Assembly: GCA_963737405.1 (NCBI GenBank)
Contig: CAVTSL010000011.1
Coordinates: 248,001-312,000, forward strand
Direction: 5' to 3'
Source of the DNA: JACCTU01 sp963737405
Lineage (GTDB): Bacteria > Actinomycetota > Thermoleophilia > Gaiellales > Gaiellaceae
Length of the DNA stretch: 64,000 bases
Shown here: positions 15,972-24,567 of the stretch, piece by piece
Position numbering within the stretch: position 1 is the stretch's first letter
Layout: the number at the start of each line of letters is the position of its first letter
Translations under genes and position numbers: made by a program
The notes under the pieces: generated by a model
What the model saw: only the letters and a program-made list of their open reading frames with translations
What the model was told of the DNA's origin: nothing
Database searches by the model: none

Positions 15972-16415
15972 TCACCCTCCGCCGCCGAGTAGACGGTTCT
16001 CAGCCTGCTCGATCGTTGCGTCCGGGTGCGCGACCTGAGCCATGTGGACGTACTTCTGCGTCATCGCGTAGCTCGAGTGGCCCGCACGCGCCTGCACCGC
16101 GGCCGGGACGCTGACAGCAGCCGTAGCGGTCAGCGACGTGTGACGGAGCAGGTGCCACGCGCCTGGCTTCGTGATCCCGCCTCGACCATCGCCGGCCCAG
16201 GTAGGACTTCGTGATCTTCGCGGGGTCGAGCGGCGTGCCGAGGTCCGGATGCCCGAACACAAGTGCGTCGTCGCTCGTGAATCGGCTCGCGGCGAACTGC
16301 GCCTCGAGCGCCGCCATCGTGCGAAGCCCGAACCCGAGCGTCCGGCGAGACGCCCGCGATTTGGGTATCCCCTCCCGGCCACGCCAGACCGAGTGACGGA
16401 CGTGGAGACGCCGGT
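15972..16415 (-). pseudogene. Tyrosine recombinase (integrase), truncated and frameshifted
   Basis: Remnant of a phage-type integrase catalytic domain in two frames. The upstream part reads RLHVRHSVWRGREGIPKSRA ... LVFGHPDLGTPLDPAKITKS, typical of the segment before the active site. After a frame change near 16195 it continues as GAWHLLRHTSLT, GHSSYAMTQKYVHMAQVAH and a C-terminal tail, which hold the H-x2-R-H box and the nucleophile Tyr. The N-terminal core-binding domain is absent; sequence breaks off near 16405-16415 into an oppositely oriented GNAT fragment. It is probably dead, and its place near tRNA-Phe suggests it once integrated this region. Confidence 0.82.
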
Positions 16416-16605
16416 CGCGCCCGACGCGAGAGGACACGGAGTCGGGCGAGCACTAGTCGAACACGCAATCCAGCAGGCGAAAGCTGCCGGCGCCTCCCGC
16501 ATCGACTTGACCGCAAAAGCCGAGAAGCAGGCAGGACGCGCGCTCTATCGCTCGTTCGGCTTCGCACAACGTGACACAGCGAGCTTCCGCCTTAGCCTCG
16601 ACTGA
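16405..16605 (+). pseudogene. GNAT acetyltransferase, C-terminal fragment
   Basis: About 66 codons matching the acetyl-CoA binding half of a GNAT enzyme: PVAPDARGHGVGRALVEHAI (motif A, with the R-G-H-G-V-G pyrophosphate loop), then AGASRIDLTA and ALYRSFGFAQRD. The first half of the domain is missing; upstream bases are antisense to the integrase remnant. The fusion point at about 16405 looks like a deletion or recombination breakpoint. Confidence 0.7.
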
Positions 16606-16725
16606 GGCAACAAGAAGAGACGCCCAAAACCCTGGAGAGCGTTGAATTCGGGACCTACTCGCGCCCAAGCGGACCCGCCCCTCCAGCCTTACGGGTCGGC
16701 CGATCAGTTGATCTCGAACGAAGAG

Positions 16726-16746
16726 AGGGCCGCACGAGGCGGCCCT
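16726..16746 (-). terminator. Probable terminator of the secreted protease gene
   Basis: A perfect 8-bp stem (AGGGCCGC / GCGGCCCT) with a 5-nt loop, 24 nt past the protease stop. Read on the minus strand it is followed by CTCTCTTCGTT, a weak T-rich tail. Confidence 0.55.
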
Positions 16747-16769
16747 TCCCTTCCTGTATCAACGGATCT

Positions 16770-17699
16770 CTAGGTCGCTGGGTGTGGACCGAAGATGAAC
16801 GTTCGGGCCAACGATGTGTCGACGCGATAGCCGAAGCCTGCGCCGTTGCAGTTGTTGTTGAGCACGAACGAGTTCACCGCGACGATCAGGCCGTTGTAGA
16901 GCACCGGACCGCCTGAGTCGCCGAAGCACGTGCCGCCCGAGCCTCCGTGACCTTGACCGGGGTTGTTCGAGTAGTGCAGGTTCCAACCATCTGTCAGCGC
17001 GCTCCTCAGATTGACGAGGCTGACAGTGCCGATCATCCGCTGCTTGATCCCCGACTCGACCGGCTTCACGCTCTGCAGGCCGAAGCCGACGACGGTGAAC
17101 TCGACGTTGCCCTTTCCGTTCGGGGTCGCGAGCGTGTCGAGCGTGCCGACAGGCGCGACCTCGCCGAACGAGCTCGGGACCGGGCCGAACCACTGCAGGT
17201 CGTACACCACACCAACGTCATAGGTCTGCGGGATCGTCAGCTGCCCCGTCCATTTCGGGTACGACTCCGGAGTGCCGGAGGCCGTGTAACCCCCACACGG
17301 GTATCCCGTCACCGGTTTGTACGTGGTCGACCCTGGGATGCCCAAGCAGACGTTGATCGAGGCGTCCCCGTTTGCGTCCTGGTAGGCCAGGTTGGTCAGG
17401 TACTGAGGATCGGTGTTGATCACCTGGTTCGTGAACCAGATGTACGCCTTCGCCGGCTGATCAGCAGCAGGAGCCTGCGGATCGCCGACGCAATGCCCGG
17501 CGGTCAGGAACAGATCCGTCGACAGAAGCGATCCCGTGCAGCGCCAAAGCGGCTCTCCCTGGGAATCGACCGCGACCATCAGCCCGACCCACGGGTAGGC
17601 GTTCGTCGTGTCCGGTGTCCCGAACTTGACCGCACTCGCCGAGGGCACGACGAACAGCGCCGCAAACACGACAAGCAACGCGAGAAGCGATTTGCGCAT
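16770..17699 (-). CDS. Secreted trypsin-like serine protease
   Basis: A 309-residue S1-family protease with a Sec signal peptide (MRKSLLALLVVFAALFVVPS, cleavage after SASA at about residue 23). The triad is visible: His69 in FLTAGHC, Asp in TYDVGVVYD near the middle, and Ser262 in TCFGDSGGPVLYNG. Six or so cysteines could form disulfides. I chose ATG 17699, not the ORF start 54 nt further up, because the signal peptide begins there and an AAGGGGGGAAG ribosome-binding site precedes it. Its Asn/Thr/Gly-rich composition and AT-richer codons differ from the core genes, in keeping with an acquired gene. Confidence 0.88.
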   Translation of the reverse strand: MRKSLLALLVVFAALFVVPSASAVKFGTPDTTNAYPWVGLMVAVDSQGEPLWRCTGSLLSTDLFLTAGHCVGDPQAPAADQPAKAYIWFTNQVINTDPQYLTNLAYQDANGDASINVCLGIPGSTTYKPVTGYPCGGYTASGTPESYPKWTGQLTIPQTYDVGVVYDLQWFGPVPSSFGEVAPVGTLDTLATPNGKGNVEFTVVGFGLQSVKPVESGIKQRMIGTVSLVNLRSALTDGWNLHYSNNPGQGHGGSGGTCFGDSGGPVLYNGLIVAVNSFVLNNNCNGAGFGYRVDTSLARTFIFGPHPAT

Positions 17700-17931
17700 C
17701 TTCCCCCCTTGTATCCCCGAACCCGCGGCCTCCTCGAGCCGCGGGACAGGCACCGTAGCGCAGATCCCTCATCAGAAAACCGCCGCCAGCGGATGTTTGT
17801 GAAAGCAAACGAACGCGGACCGGATTGACTGCTCCACCACGCATGCCTGGGCGCTCAATCCGCAGGTAGCCGCTGAGTTTGGATAGCGCTCCCTAGTTTC
17901 GGCTGGGCGGCTGCTGGCAACGTCGCCGCCA

Positions 17932-18447
17932 GTGGAGAGCACCGTGTCAGCCCGCCGGGTTGCGGACGAGCGTGTCGCCAGACCGCGCGCCCCGGGGATC
18001 TTGTTGGGCGTCGCGCTCGGCGGTTTCGTGGACGGCATCGTTCTCCACCAAATCCTTCAATGGCATCACATGCTCACAAGCGAAGGCAGCTACCCGAGGA
18101 CCACGGTTGCGGGGCTTGAGGACAACACGCTTTGGGACGGTCTCTTCCATGCCTTCACGTTCGTCATCGTCGTGGTTGGTCTCTGGTTGCTTTGGAGGCG
18201 CACGAACGAGTGGCGTTGGGCTGCCAGCGGACGCGCGCTGATCGGCTGGATGCTCGTCGGCTGGGGGCTGTTCAATGTCGTAGAGGGGATCGTGGATCAT
18301 GAGATCCTCGGGATACACCATGTGCGTGAGGGCGCTGGCCACCAGAACGCCTACGACGTGGGATTCCTCGTTTTCGGAGCGTTGGTTGTCCTCGTCGGGT
18401 GGCTCATCGCCCGCTCCGACGAGGCACCTGTCCGTCGCAGCCCATGA
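17932..18447 (+). CDS. DUF2243 family membrane protein
   Basis: A 171-residue protein with four hydrophobic segments, near residues 22-42, 70-90, 105-125 and 143-160. The family features are GGFVDGIVLHQILQWHHM after the first helix and HEILGIHHVREGAGHQNAYD before the last. These His-rich loops could bind a metal, but the function of DUF2243 is not known. It starts at GTG 17932. No operon partner; the next gene is convergent. Confidence 0.82.
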   Translation: MESTVSARRVADERVARPRAPGILLGVALGGFVDGIVLHQILQWHHMLTSEGSYPRTTVAGLEDNTLWDGLFHAFTFVIVVVGLWLLWRRTNEWRWAASGRALIGWMLVGWGLFNVVEGIVDHEILGIHHVREGAGHQNAYDVGFLVFGALVVLVGWLIARSDEAPVRRSP

Positions 18448-18613
18448 TGCGAGGCGAAGCGGGGATCACAATCGGGTCTGCACACACAAGGGACCGGGTC
18501 TTCCAGGGTGGCGTCGACGACCTTCGGCGAGGTAGACCCGAGGCGTTCCGACCCCTGATCCCCGGGCCTTCCTCTAGCCGTTGGGGGTCTCGGTGTCCAA
18601 GGATCGAACGGCG

Positions 18614-19937
18614 CTACCCGCGCCGAGGACGTTCTCTAGGTGACGAGAGGAGCGCAGTACCGTCGATCGAGCTGGCCGCGGCGCCTATTCCTTCTCGATC
18701 TTGGTGAAGCGCGAACGCGACATCTCGCTCGTCGCTGAGGGACGCCTCCGTGGTGGTCGAGAGTAGGTCGAGTTGGAGATCGATGATCCCGACTCGCTCG
18801 GGAGGCGCGATCGACCTGAGATCAGTAAGAGCGGCTTTCAGTCGACGCGTCACCTGAGGCGAGCCCGCCCCCGCTAGGCGGATCTCGTCGAAGGCGAGAT
18901 GGACGTATGCCTCCCAGCTCATGGTTCGCACGGTGAGTCTGACCTGTCCCGCCTCGTCGAGATGCCGACCGTCAGGAAAGGGCCTGCGGGCGAGCTGCCT
19001 CAGGATGTCGTGCAGTCGGTCGATCGCTTGCACAGCGGTGGTGGGGTCTTGAAAAGGCGAGTCAGCGAGCGAGCGTTCCGCGATGTCGACGAGGAGTCGA
19101 ACGCCGTAGGCGACGTCCTCGTCGAGCGTCGGCTCCAGGCTGAGGATCAGAGCGTCGTGCAATCGATCCTCGTCCAAAGCAGTGGGCTCCCCGTGGACGC
19201 GGAAAAGCGGCGTCGTCCGCGGGAACGAACTCGCCGAGGGCAGGGACAAGCTCCAGCAGGCAGTCCGCACGTCGTCCTTCCTCGACAAGCTGCTCGTAGC
19301 CGATCCCCGCGATCACTCCGGACTCCCTCGCTCTCACGACGGGAAGAGAGTCCACCTGGGGGTCGAGAGCCGGCCCCTTGTCCGGATAACGCCGGTCGAG
19401 CACCCTACGCGTCTCGTCGCCGACGAGTTCGATCAGCGCCGAAACGCGGAGTGCCTGGCCGATGTGTTGCACATACACGACGAGGACTGCGATGCTCGCG
19501 AGAACGAGGACGAACGCCGTCACGACCGCGACGCCTGGCACGTTGCCCGTGCCGTCGCCGTTGATGGTCACCTCGCGGAGCGCGAGGATGGCGTGGACGA
19601 AGGTCGCGACGAAGAGGCCGATCGCCAGCTGGCTCGGCTTGTCCCGCAGAATGCGCTGCACGATGCGAGGAGAAAACTGACCCATGGCGAGTTGGACGAC
19701 AACCATCGTGATCGTGAGAACGAGCGCGGTCAGGCTCACCATCGAGGCGGCGACGGTCGAAAGGATGGCAGCCGCAGCATCCGGACCGCCGACGAGACGA
19801 GTGGGAAGCGCCTCGTAGTCGAAGTAGCGGTCGACAGCGATCGTCCCGAACGAGAGAGCCGCCCCGGCGAGTACGCAAAGCACGGGCACGAGCCAGAGGC
19901 TCGACTTCAGATGCATGAACAACTTGGCGCGCCTCAT
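18614..19937 (-). pseudogene. DUF2254 family membrane protein, one frameshift
   Basis: About 440 codons in two overlapping frames. The N-terminal part (ATG 19937, preceded by AGGGAG) has several membrane helices: SSLWLVPVLCVLAGAALSFG, then SMVSLTALVLTITMVVVQLA before MGQFSPRIVQ, LAIGLFVATFVHAILAL, and a fourth. Near 19210-19222 the frame must change: GEFVPADD is followed in the next frame by PLFRVHGE, which together read like the family's GEFVP-G-PLFRV. The rest (DEDVAYGVRLLVDIAERSLA ... ALHQDREGIG) completes the cytoplasmic domain. One missing base explains it. Function of the family is unknown. Confidence 0.8.
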
Positions 19938-20152
19938 GCGGACTCCCTGGACGTCGTACCCTCTGAACGCGCCGCCGAACACTTCAATCCTCGATCGCGC
20001 GCGCAGCGCTCAACCAGCAGACGTGGGCGCAGGGAAAGCCGATCCTGACGAAGCACGCACGGATCAACGCGCTGTGAAAACACGTCGGTCTGCTCGGAAT
20101 GGATAAGTAGAAGATCAAGGACTTGTTGGTCGAGTTCGGACCGAGACGGCGC

Positions 20153-20189
20153 CCAGGTCGGGTTGGCGGCGCTCGTCAACCCGACCTGG
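20153..20189 (-). terminator. 13-bp perfect inverted repeat after the manganese catalase gene
   Basis: Arms CCAGGTCGGGTTG and CAACCCGACCTGG with an 11-nt loop, 15 nt beyond the catalase stop. There is no T run on either side, so it may be a stem-loop that protects the 3' end or works with Rho rather than a classic terminator. Between it and the DUF2254 start (19938-20152) I see no convincing gene. Confidence 0.5.
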
Positions 20190-20204
20190 CGAGTGCGTCC
20201 GCCC

Positions 20205-21186
20205 TTAGGACTTCACTCGTCCGACGAGGTTCTCGAGCATCTCCGCGGACTCGTCCGAGACGACGCCGGTCGGTTCGTCAGGCAGGCCGGCCTCCTTACG
20301 GAGCTTCTGCGCGATCTCGACGATCTCCTCCGGCGCGTAGTCGGGGGCGAAGACCGCTGGCTGGGGCGGCAGGTCGTGCGCGGGCGCTCCGACGGGGTGC
20401 GGCACGTCCGCGACCGTCAGCTCCTCGCCGGTTTCCGGATGCGGGCCGTTGAACACCGCCCGCACTTCGTGGAAGTCGTCCTGTGAGAAGCGGTAGAGCT
20501 TGAGGTGCTCGCCGCGCTCCAGGTGTGGCTGGCACTCGGGGATCTTGTCGGTGGGAATGCGGGGCGAGGGGAACAGCTTCATCAGGTCGGCCCCGGTCAG
20601 CCGTTCGAGCGCGCGCGCGTAGGCGACCTGGTGCACGCCGCCGCGGACGAGCAGGTAGCCCGTGAGCGCCCGCGCGGCCGGATGGTCGACCATCTCGTAG
20701 ACCTTGAGCTTGTTGTTCCGGGCGCCGGTTTCGAGGAAGAAGTTGTGCGTCAGGTCCTCGACGAGGTCACCGGACGAGAACACGTAGTCGCCGTTCCAGG
20801 GGCGGCCCTGCGAGTTCTGCGGGAGCGCGCCCTGACCACCGGCGAGGAAGTGATGCGGGTTCCCGACGCCCTTGAGGTCGGCGAGCGCGGCCTCTGGGGC
20901 CCGTCCGTCGTTCGTCGGCGTGGCGCCGGTCAGCATCGTGTTGATCGTCGCTGCGACGAGCTCGACATGGCCGAACTCCTCGGTCGCGATGCTGGAGACG
21001 AGGTCGTAGAACGGTCGTGCGCCCTGGCGGGCGCGGAAGTTGAACGACTGAAACGTGTAGTTGAGCCAGGTGGACATCTCCCCGAACTTCCCACCCATCA
21101 GCTCCTGCACGGCGGCGGCTCCCGCGGGATCGGGATCTGACGGCGGCGGCAAGGTCGACGCCGAGCCGGTCGAGACGAAGAATCAT
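20205..21186 (-). CDS. Manganese catalase (one frameshift at codon 11-12)
   Basis: A non-haem di-manganese catalase of about 326 residues that disproportionates hydrogen peroxide. A four-helix bundle supplies the Glu/His ligands: ELMGGKFGEMSTWLNYTFQS, ATEEFGHVELVAATINTML and RGGVHQVAYARALERL hold the E, E-x2-H and H positions. The ATG at 21186 with GAGAGGAG upstream encodes MILRLDRLGVDL, but the main frame joins only after dropping one T of the CTT near 21151. The fused reading VDLPPPSDPDPAGAAAVQEL matches the family. Strict reading gives only a TTG start at 21152. Last gene of a minus-strand operon. Confidence 0.88.
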
Positions 21187-21835
21187 CGTTCGCTCCTCTC
21201 GTTCGAAGACTGTCGCGCTTGGGACGAACTTCAGCCCCCTGGGCCCGGCGGACGGAGGCGACCGCAGCGCATCTCCGCCCGCCGAGTACCGGACGCCTAC
21301 GACGGCTGCTGCTGTCCTTGCCGCTCTGTGGCTCGGTGCCCGTCTGCTCGCCGCTCGGTAGGCGGTCCTGGAGGCTCGAGGAGAGCTCGTCGCCGTGCTT
21401 GCTTGCGCTCTCCTTCGCGGTCTGCATCGCACCCTCGGCGCTCTCCTGCGCAACCTGCTTGCCGTGCTCCCAGCCTTCGCGCGCGACCTCGCCGACCTTG
21501 TCGGAGGCGGGGCCGAGGTTCTCGTCCTCGATGCGGGTCGCCGGTAGCAGCATCCCGATGACGAACCCGACGCCGGCCGCGCCGACTGCGAGCCCGAGCG
21601 GGTTGCGCTCCGCCGCGTGCTTCGCACGCTGCAGCTGGACGCGGTCGGGGATCGGCTTCATCGCGACGTCCTTGGCCCCGCTCAGGCGCGACGTGACGGC
21701 CTGCTTCTTCTCGTCGACGTACTCGCCGACGCGGGCGCCGACGTCGGTCTTGTAGCTCAGCGCGTCGACCTCATCGCCGACACGCGCGCGCGTTTCCTCT
21801 AGTTGCGAGCGGAGCTCGCTCGGGTCTTGGCCCAT
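21098..21835 (-). CDS. DUF3618 domain protein
   Basis: ATG 21835 opens with DPSELRSQLEETRARVGDEV, the DUF3618 signature (an amphipathic region in actinobacterial envelope proteins), followed by one membrane helix LAVGAAGVGFVIGMLLP near residue 85 and a long charged helical tail. The open frame runs 245 residues into the catalase gene, but its last 75 residues are Arg-rich and low-quality. A single inserted base near 21310 would end the protein at 21297 as GQQQPS-stop, so the natural C-terminus is probably there. It overlaps the holin-like gene upstream by 37 nt. Confidence 0.72.
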   Translation of the reverse strand: MGQDPSELRSQLEETRARVGDEVDALSYKTDVGARVGEYVDEKKQAVTSRLSGAKDVAMKPIPDRVQLQRAKHAAERNPLGLAVGAAGVGFVIGMLLPATRIEDENLGPASDKVGEVAREGWEHGKQVAQESAEGAMQTAKESASKHGDELSSSLQDRLPSGEQTGTEPQSGKDSSSRRRRPVLGGRRCAAVASVRRAQGAEVRPKRDSLRTRGANDDSSSRPARRRPCRRRQIPIPREPPPCRS

Positions 21836-22224
21836 TCGACGTCCTCCTTCACGGTTTCGATGGTCTGTTCGGGGATCGGTGCGCCTGCTTCGGCGACTCG
21901 CTCCTTGCCGCGCTGCGCGAGCAGGTAGGCGGCGGCCGCGAGCACGGCGCCGACGATGAGCGCCGCGAGCCATTCCGGCAGGAAGATCGCCAGCAGCAGG
22001 ATCGCCGCCGCGGTGAACGCGCCGGCGGCGAGCAGCGCGGCAGCGGCCGCCCCGCCGATCATCCCGACGCCCGGGGCCGCGGTCCGGCCCTTCTGTGCCA
22101 TCTCGGCCTTCGCGAGCTCGACCTCCTGCCGCACGAGGAGAGAGAGATCGCGGGTGAGGTCGCGCGCGACCTCACCGAGCGGCTCGTCGCGCCGTCCGAA
22201 CGAGCTGTCGGACGGCGTCGCCAT
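21799..22224 (-). CDS. Phage holin family (Holin_3_6-type) membrane protein
   Basis: A 141-residue protein with an N-terminal amphipathic helix (ARDLTRDLSLLVRQEVELAK) and two adjacent membrane helices (MIGGAAAAALLAAGAFTAAA and WLAALIVGAVLAAAAYLL). This arrangement defines the actinobacterial putative-holin family, seen in chromosomes next to DUF3618 and DUF883-like genes; it need not be phage-related. The ATG at 22224 overlaps the previous stop as TGATG. Confidence 0.8.
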   Translation of the reverse strand: MATPSDSSFGRRDEPLGEVARDLTRDLSLLVRQEVELAKAEMAQKGRTAAPGVGMIGGAAAAALLAAGAFTAAAILLLAIFLPEWLAALIVGAVLAAAAYLLAQRGKERVAEAGAPIPEQTIETVKEDVEWAKTRASSARN

Positions 22225-22702
22225 CACGCGCCTCCTCGAGTGCCGAACTGCGGTTCACTCGACGCGTATCGCCGCTCGGAGGAGGCCTTCATCATCCGCG
22301 AGGCCGCGACGCCGGCGACGAGGCCGATGCCGGCGAGCAGCCACGGCCGCTGCCGCGCGAACCGCTCGGCGTCGCTCAACAGCTCGTTCCCGTCGACTCG
22401 CTCGAGGTACTTGCCCGAGCTGCTCCACACGGCTCCGCGGCCATGTCGGTGATCCCGGCGGCCTGGCCCTTCCCGCCCGATCGGAGCTGCTCGCCGCTCT
22501 CCCGGAGCGCCTGCGCGACGTCCTGTGCCTGTCGCCCTGCGTCGGTCGTCCGCGTGTCGAGCTGCTCGCGCAGCTGGTCGGCGCCCCGCGAACGAAGCTC
22601 CATCGCCTTCTCTTGCGTCGTCGACGCCGCGTCCTGCACCGTCGACGCGGCGCGCTCGCGCACGCCCTCGTCCTGCTGCTGGCCTTCAGCAACGTTCGTC
22701 AT
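22224..22702 (-). pseudogene. DUF883-like/CsbD-like small envelope protein, one frameshift
   Basis: About 159 codons once two frames are joined. The first (ATG 22702, behind AGAGGAGGGG) is a charged amphipathic helix region: ERAASTVQDAASTTQEKAME ... QDVAQALRESGEQLRSGGKG. The second begins near 22435 and carries SSSGKYLERVDGNELLSDAE and one membrane helix, PWLLAGIGLVAGVAASRMMK. The order helix-rich domain, GNEL, R-x-P-W then a single glycine-rich helix is the usual build of DUF883-like membrane-anchored proteins. A one-base change near 22430-22445 accounts for the break. Confidence 0.68.
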
Positions 22703-22774
22703 CGACCCCTCCTCTGATTCGTGCATCTAAGACATCGGCCCGCCGGTATCGGCCAGGCCCTGGGTTGTCGGCGG

Positions 22775-23041
22775 TTAGTCCCTGTCGCGGTGCGCGCTGC
22801 CCGACTTCGCGAGTCCGCGGCTGAGCATGTAGCCGATCGCTACCGCCGCGACGAGCGTCCAGGCGCGGGGCGCATCGAAGTTGTCGGCCTGGGCCGCTGC
22901 GATCAGGATCGCGGCGACGGAAACGACGAACGCGTAGAACTCGGTCGTCAGGAACGAGGGCTTCGTCTCGTCACGAGTCACGCGGCTCGTCCGCGCACTG
23001 GTGACGCCGGTCCGCCCGTCGGACATGTCTCTTGTGGCCAT
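22775..23041 (-). CDS. Small two-helix membrane protein
   Basis: An 88-residue protein with a charged N-terminus (TRDETKPSFLTTEFYAF), a hydrophobic stretch AFVVSVAAILIAAAQ and a second TLVAAVAIGYMLSRGLAK. Similar two-helix proteins are common beside DUF3618 and holin-like genes in actinobacteria, as I recall; function unknown. AGGAAGGGG precedes the ATG at 23041. It leads the operon that ends in manganese catalase. Confidence 0.7.
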   Translation of the reverse strand: MATRDMSDGRTGVTSARTSRVTRDETKPSFLTTEFYAFVVSVAAILIAAAQADNFDAPRAWTLVAAVAIGYMLSRGLAKSGSAHRDRD

Positions 23042-23183
23042 AGGTGATCCCCTTCCTCGGAATTGCTGGAAGGAAGCTGGTCTCCGCCTGGGGTCACCCG
23101 AAGCGTCTTCTCGCGTCGTTTGTGTGGGCGTCGCGCCTGGGTTTGCTCACACAATGTTCCGACCCGATCGCCGGATCCAGGAG

Positions 23184-23529
23184 TCAGTCGCGTGGGTCTG
23201 TCGCCTTTGCGATCGCCGCCGGTTCCCCTTCGCGCTTTCGGACGATCAAGTAATCGCCGTTGACGACGTCGACCGTCTCGACTCTCGGTGCTTCGTGGCC
23301 AGGACAGATGATGAACAGCGTCGCGTCCTCTCGCACTTGCTCGTAGATGTCGGTGGCGACCTTGATCTGATCGAAGCAGCTCTTGTCGTCGCATTCGCAG
23401 ACGATGCTGAAGTGGCCGGTCACGGTGCGAAGCTCTCGTTGACCGAGCTGATGCGCTCGTTGATCTGTCGGAACGCCGCCTCGTTGAGCGCGCGCCGCTG
23501 GTCGCGCCTCGTGAACTCCTCTCAATCAT
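23184..23529 (-). pseudogene. CEC-motif small protein, paralogue A (two frameshifts)
   Basis: One of four related genes. Once frames are joined the protein reads RALNEAAFRQINERISSVNE, then HFSIVCECDDKSCFDQIKV, YEQVREDATLFIICPGH and a K-R-E-G tail. C-x-C-x4-C and the later PGH are shared by all four paralogues. The frame changes near 23515 and again near 23427. The ATG at 23529 overlaps the restored stop of paralogue B as ATGA, so the two were coupled, which favours recent breakage or sequencing indels. No family name comes to mind; a metal or redox site at the cysteines is inference. Confidence 0.62.
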
Positions 23530-23878
23530 GAGATTGTGCCTTCCCCCGCTCGTTCTTCGGCGATCTCCCCGGCGATCCCGGCTTTCTCGACAACGACGAA
23601 CCCCTCGTGGGTCTCAACGGTCGAGGTCTCGTTTCCGTCGCGCTGATCGTGCCCGTCGCGAGAATGAACCTCCGCGGTGACTCCCGTACTTCGCGGTACT
23701 TGTCCATCGGAATGCGGATCAGCTGCCGGCAGGCCCGGTCACCACACTCGCACAGGAACGGCGCAAGCGGCGGGTCGACGTCGTGATCGTCGATGACGGC
23801 TTTGATCTTGTCGTTCGCCTCCCGGAAAGCAACCTCGTTGCGGGCGCGCTTCTCTTCGCCGGTGTTGTCGCTCACCAC
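23526..23878 (-). pseudogene. CEC-motif small protein, paralogue B (one frameshift)
   Basis: Same family as A. It begins VVSDNTGEEKRARNEVAFRE, with an acidic/polar helix and PPLAPFLCECGDRACRQLIR, then YREVRESPRRFILATG. There the frame breaks: a missing G in the GGC run near 23653 shifts the end. The next frame continues GHDQRDGNETSTVETHEGFV and VVEKAGIAGEIAEE to a stop at 23526-23528, restoring the family's GH and V-V-E-K pattern. Without the repair the frame ends at 23522. GTG start 23878. Confidence 0.65.
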
Positions 23879-24018
23879 TGTCTGATCAAACCTCCCGGTT
23901 GACCTGTCGGTCAGTGCCTTCCCTCGCCACCGCGTCCGTCAACCCGAACGACGGTGAGCGTGAGCGAAAGCCCACGACCGCCCGGCTCGGGATGCCGGTC
24001 AGGAGTAGGGTCTTTGCC

Positions 24019-24525
24019 GTGTCCGAGCGCGAGCGGAGACTGGCTCTGAACGAGTCGATGTTCCGGCAGGTGAACGAGCGGCTGGAGGAGCTGAATCAGA
24101 CCTTCGCCGAATTCACGGGCGAGGTCGACCTCGTGTGCGAGTGCCCCGACGTCGAGTGCGCCGAGCGCCTGCGTCTGCTACCGGAGGTCTACGACCGGGT
24201 CCGGGACGACCCGACCCTCTTCATCGTCGTCCCCGGACACGTCGTCAAAGATGTGGAAGAGACGACAGCGGAGGCGATCGGCTACAGGATCGTCCGGAAG
24301 CGCGAGGGCGAATCAGCTCAGATAGCTCGCGCGATCACCCACGAGACTCCTGAAGGTCGCCTTGCTATCACCTCGAGCCTCCCTCGCCGTGAGACTCCCG
24401 ACTACTTGATCTCGTCGAGCTCGCGCCGAAGGCGGACGCAGAGAGCGTCCAGGTCCGTGAGCAAACCAGCGGTGGTGGGATCGTTCTTGACCCGGAGGTT
24501 GTCAGCCGCGGTCGTCGCGGCCTGA
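24019..24525 (+). CDS. CEC-motif small protein, paralogue C
   Basis: The only copy on the plus strand. From GTG 24019: SERERRLALNESMFRQVNER, then VDLVCECPDVECAERLRLLP, YDRVRDDPTLFIVVPGHVVK and YRIVRKREGESAQIARAI. The family part ends near 24345; beyond it the frame runs 60 codons through low-complexity Ser/Arg sequence antisense to a small minus-strand ORF. The natural end was therefore probably about 24345, and another frame there reads DHPRDS-stop, like the end of A. It is divergent from B with 140 nt between. Confidence 0.68.
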   Translation: MSERERRLALNESMFRQVNERLEELNQTFAEFTGEVDLVCECPDVECAERLRLLPEVYDRVRDDPTLFIVVPGHVVKDVEETTAEAIGYRIVRKREGESAQIARAITHETPEGRLAITSSLPRRETPDYLISSSSRRRRTQRASRSVSKPAVVGSFLTRRLSAAVVAA

Positions 24526-24566
24526 AGCAAGTGCTGGAGCCAGGCAGTTCGTTCCGCAGCCGGCAC
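24402..24566 (-). CDS. 54-residue protein coupled to CEC paralogue D
   Basis: A short ORF from GTG 24566, which follows the stop of paralogue D by a single base. The sequence, PAAERTAWLQHLLQAATTAA ... LTDLDALCVRLRRELDEIK, would form two amphipathic helices. Third positions are mostly G/C and the tight spacing to D supports coding. It is unlike anything I recognise. It overlaps the doubtful tail of paralogue C on the other strand, and only one of the two can be real there. Confidence 0.5.
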   Translation of the reverse strand: MPAAERTAWLQHLLQAATTAADNLRVKNDPTTAGLLTDLDALCVRLRRELDEIK

Positions 24567-24567
24567 G

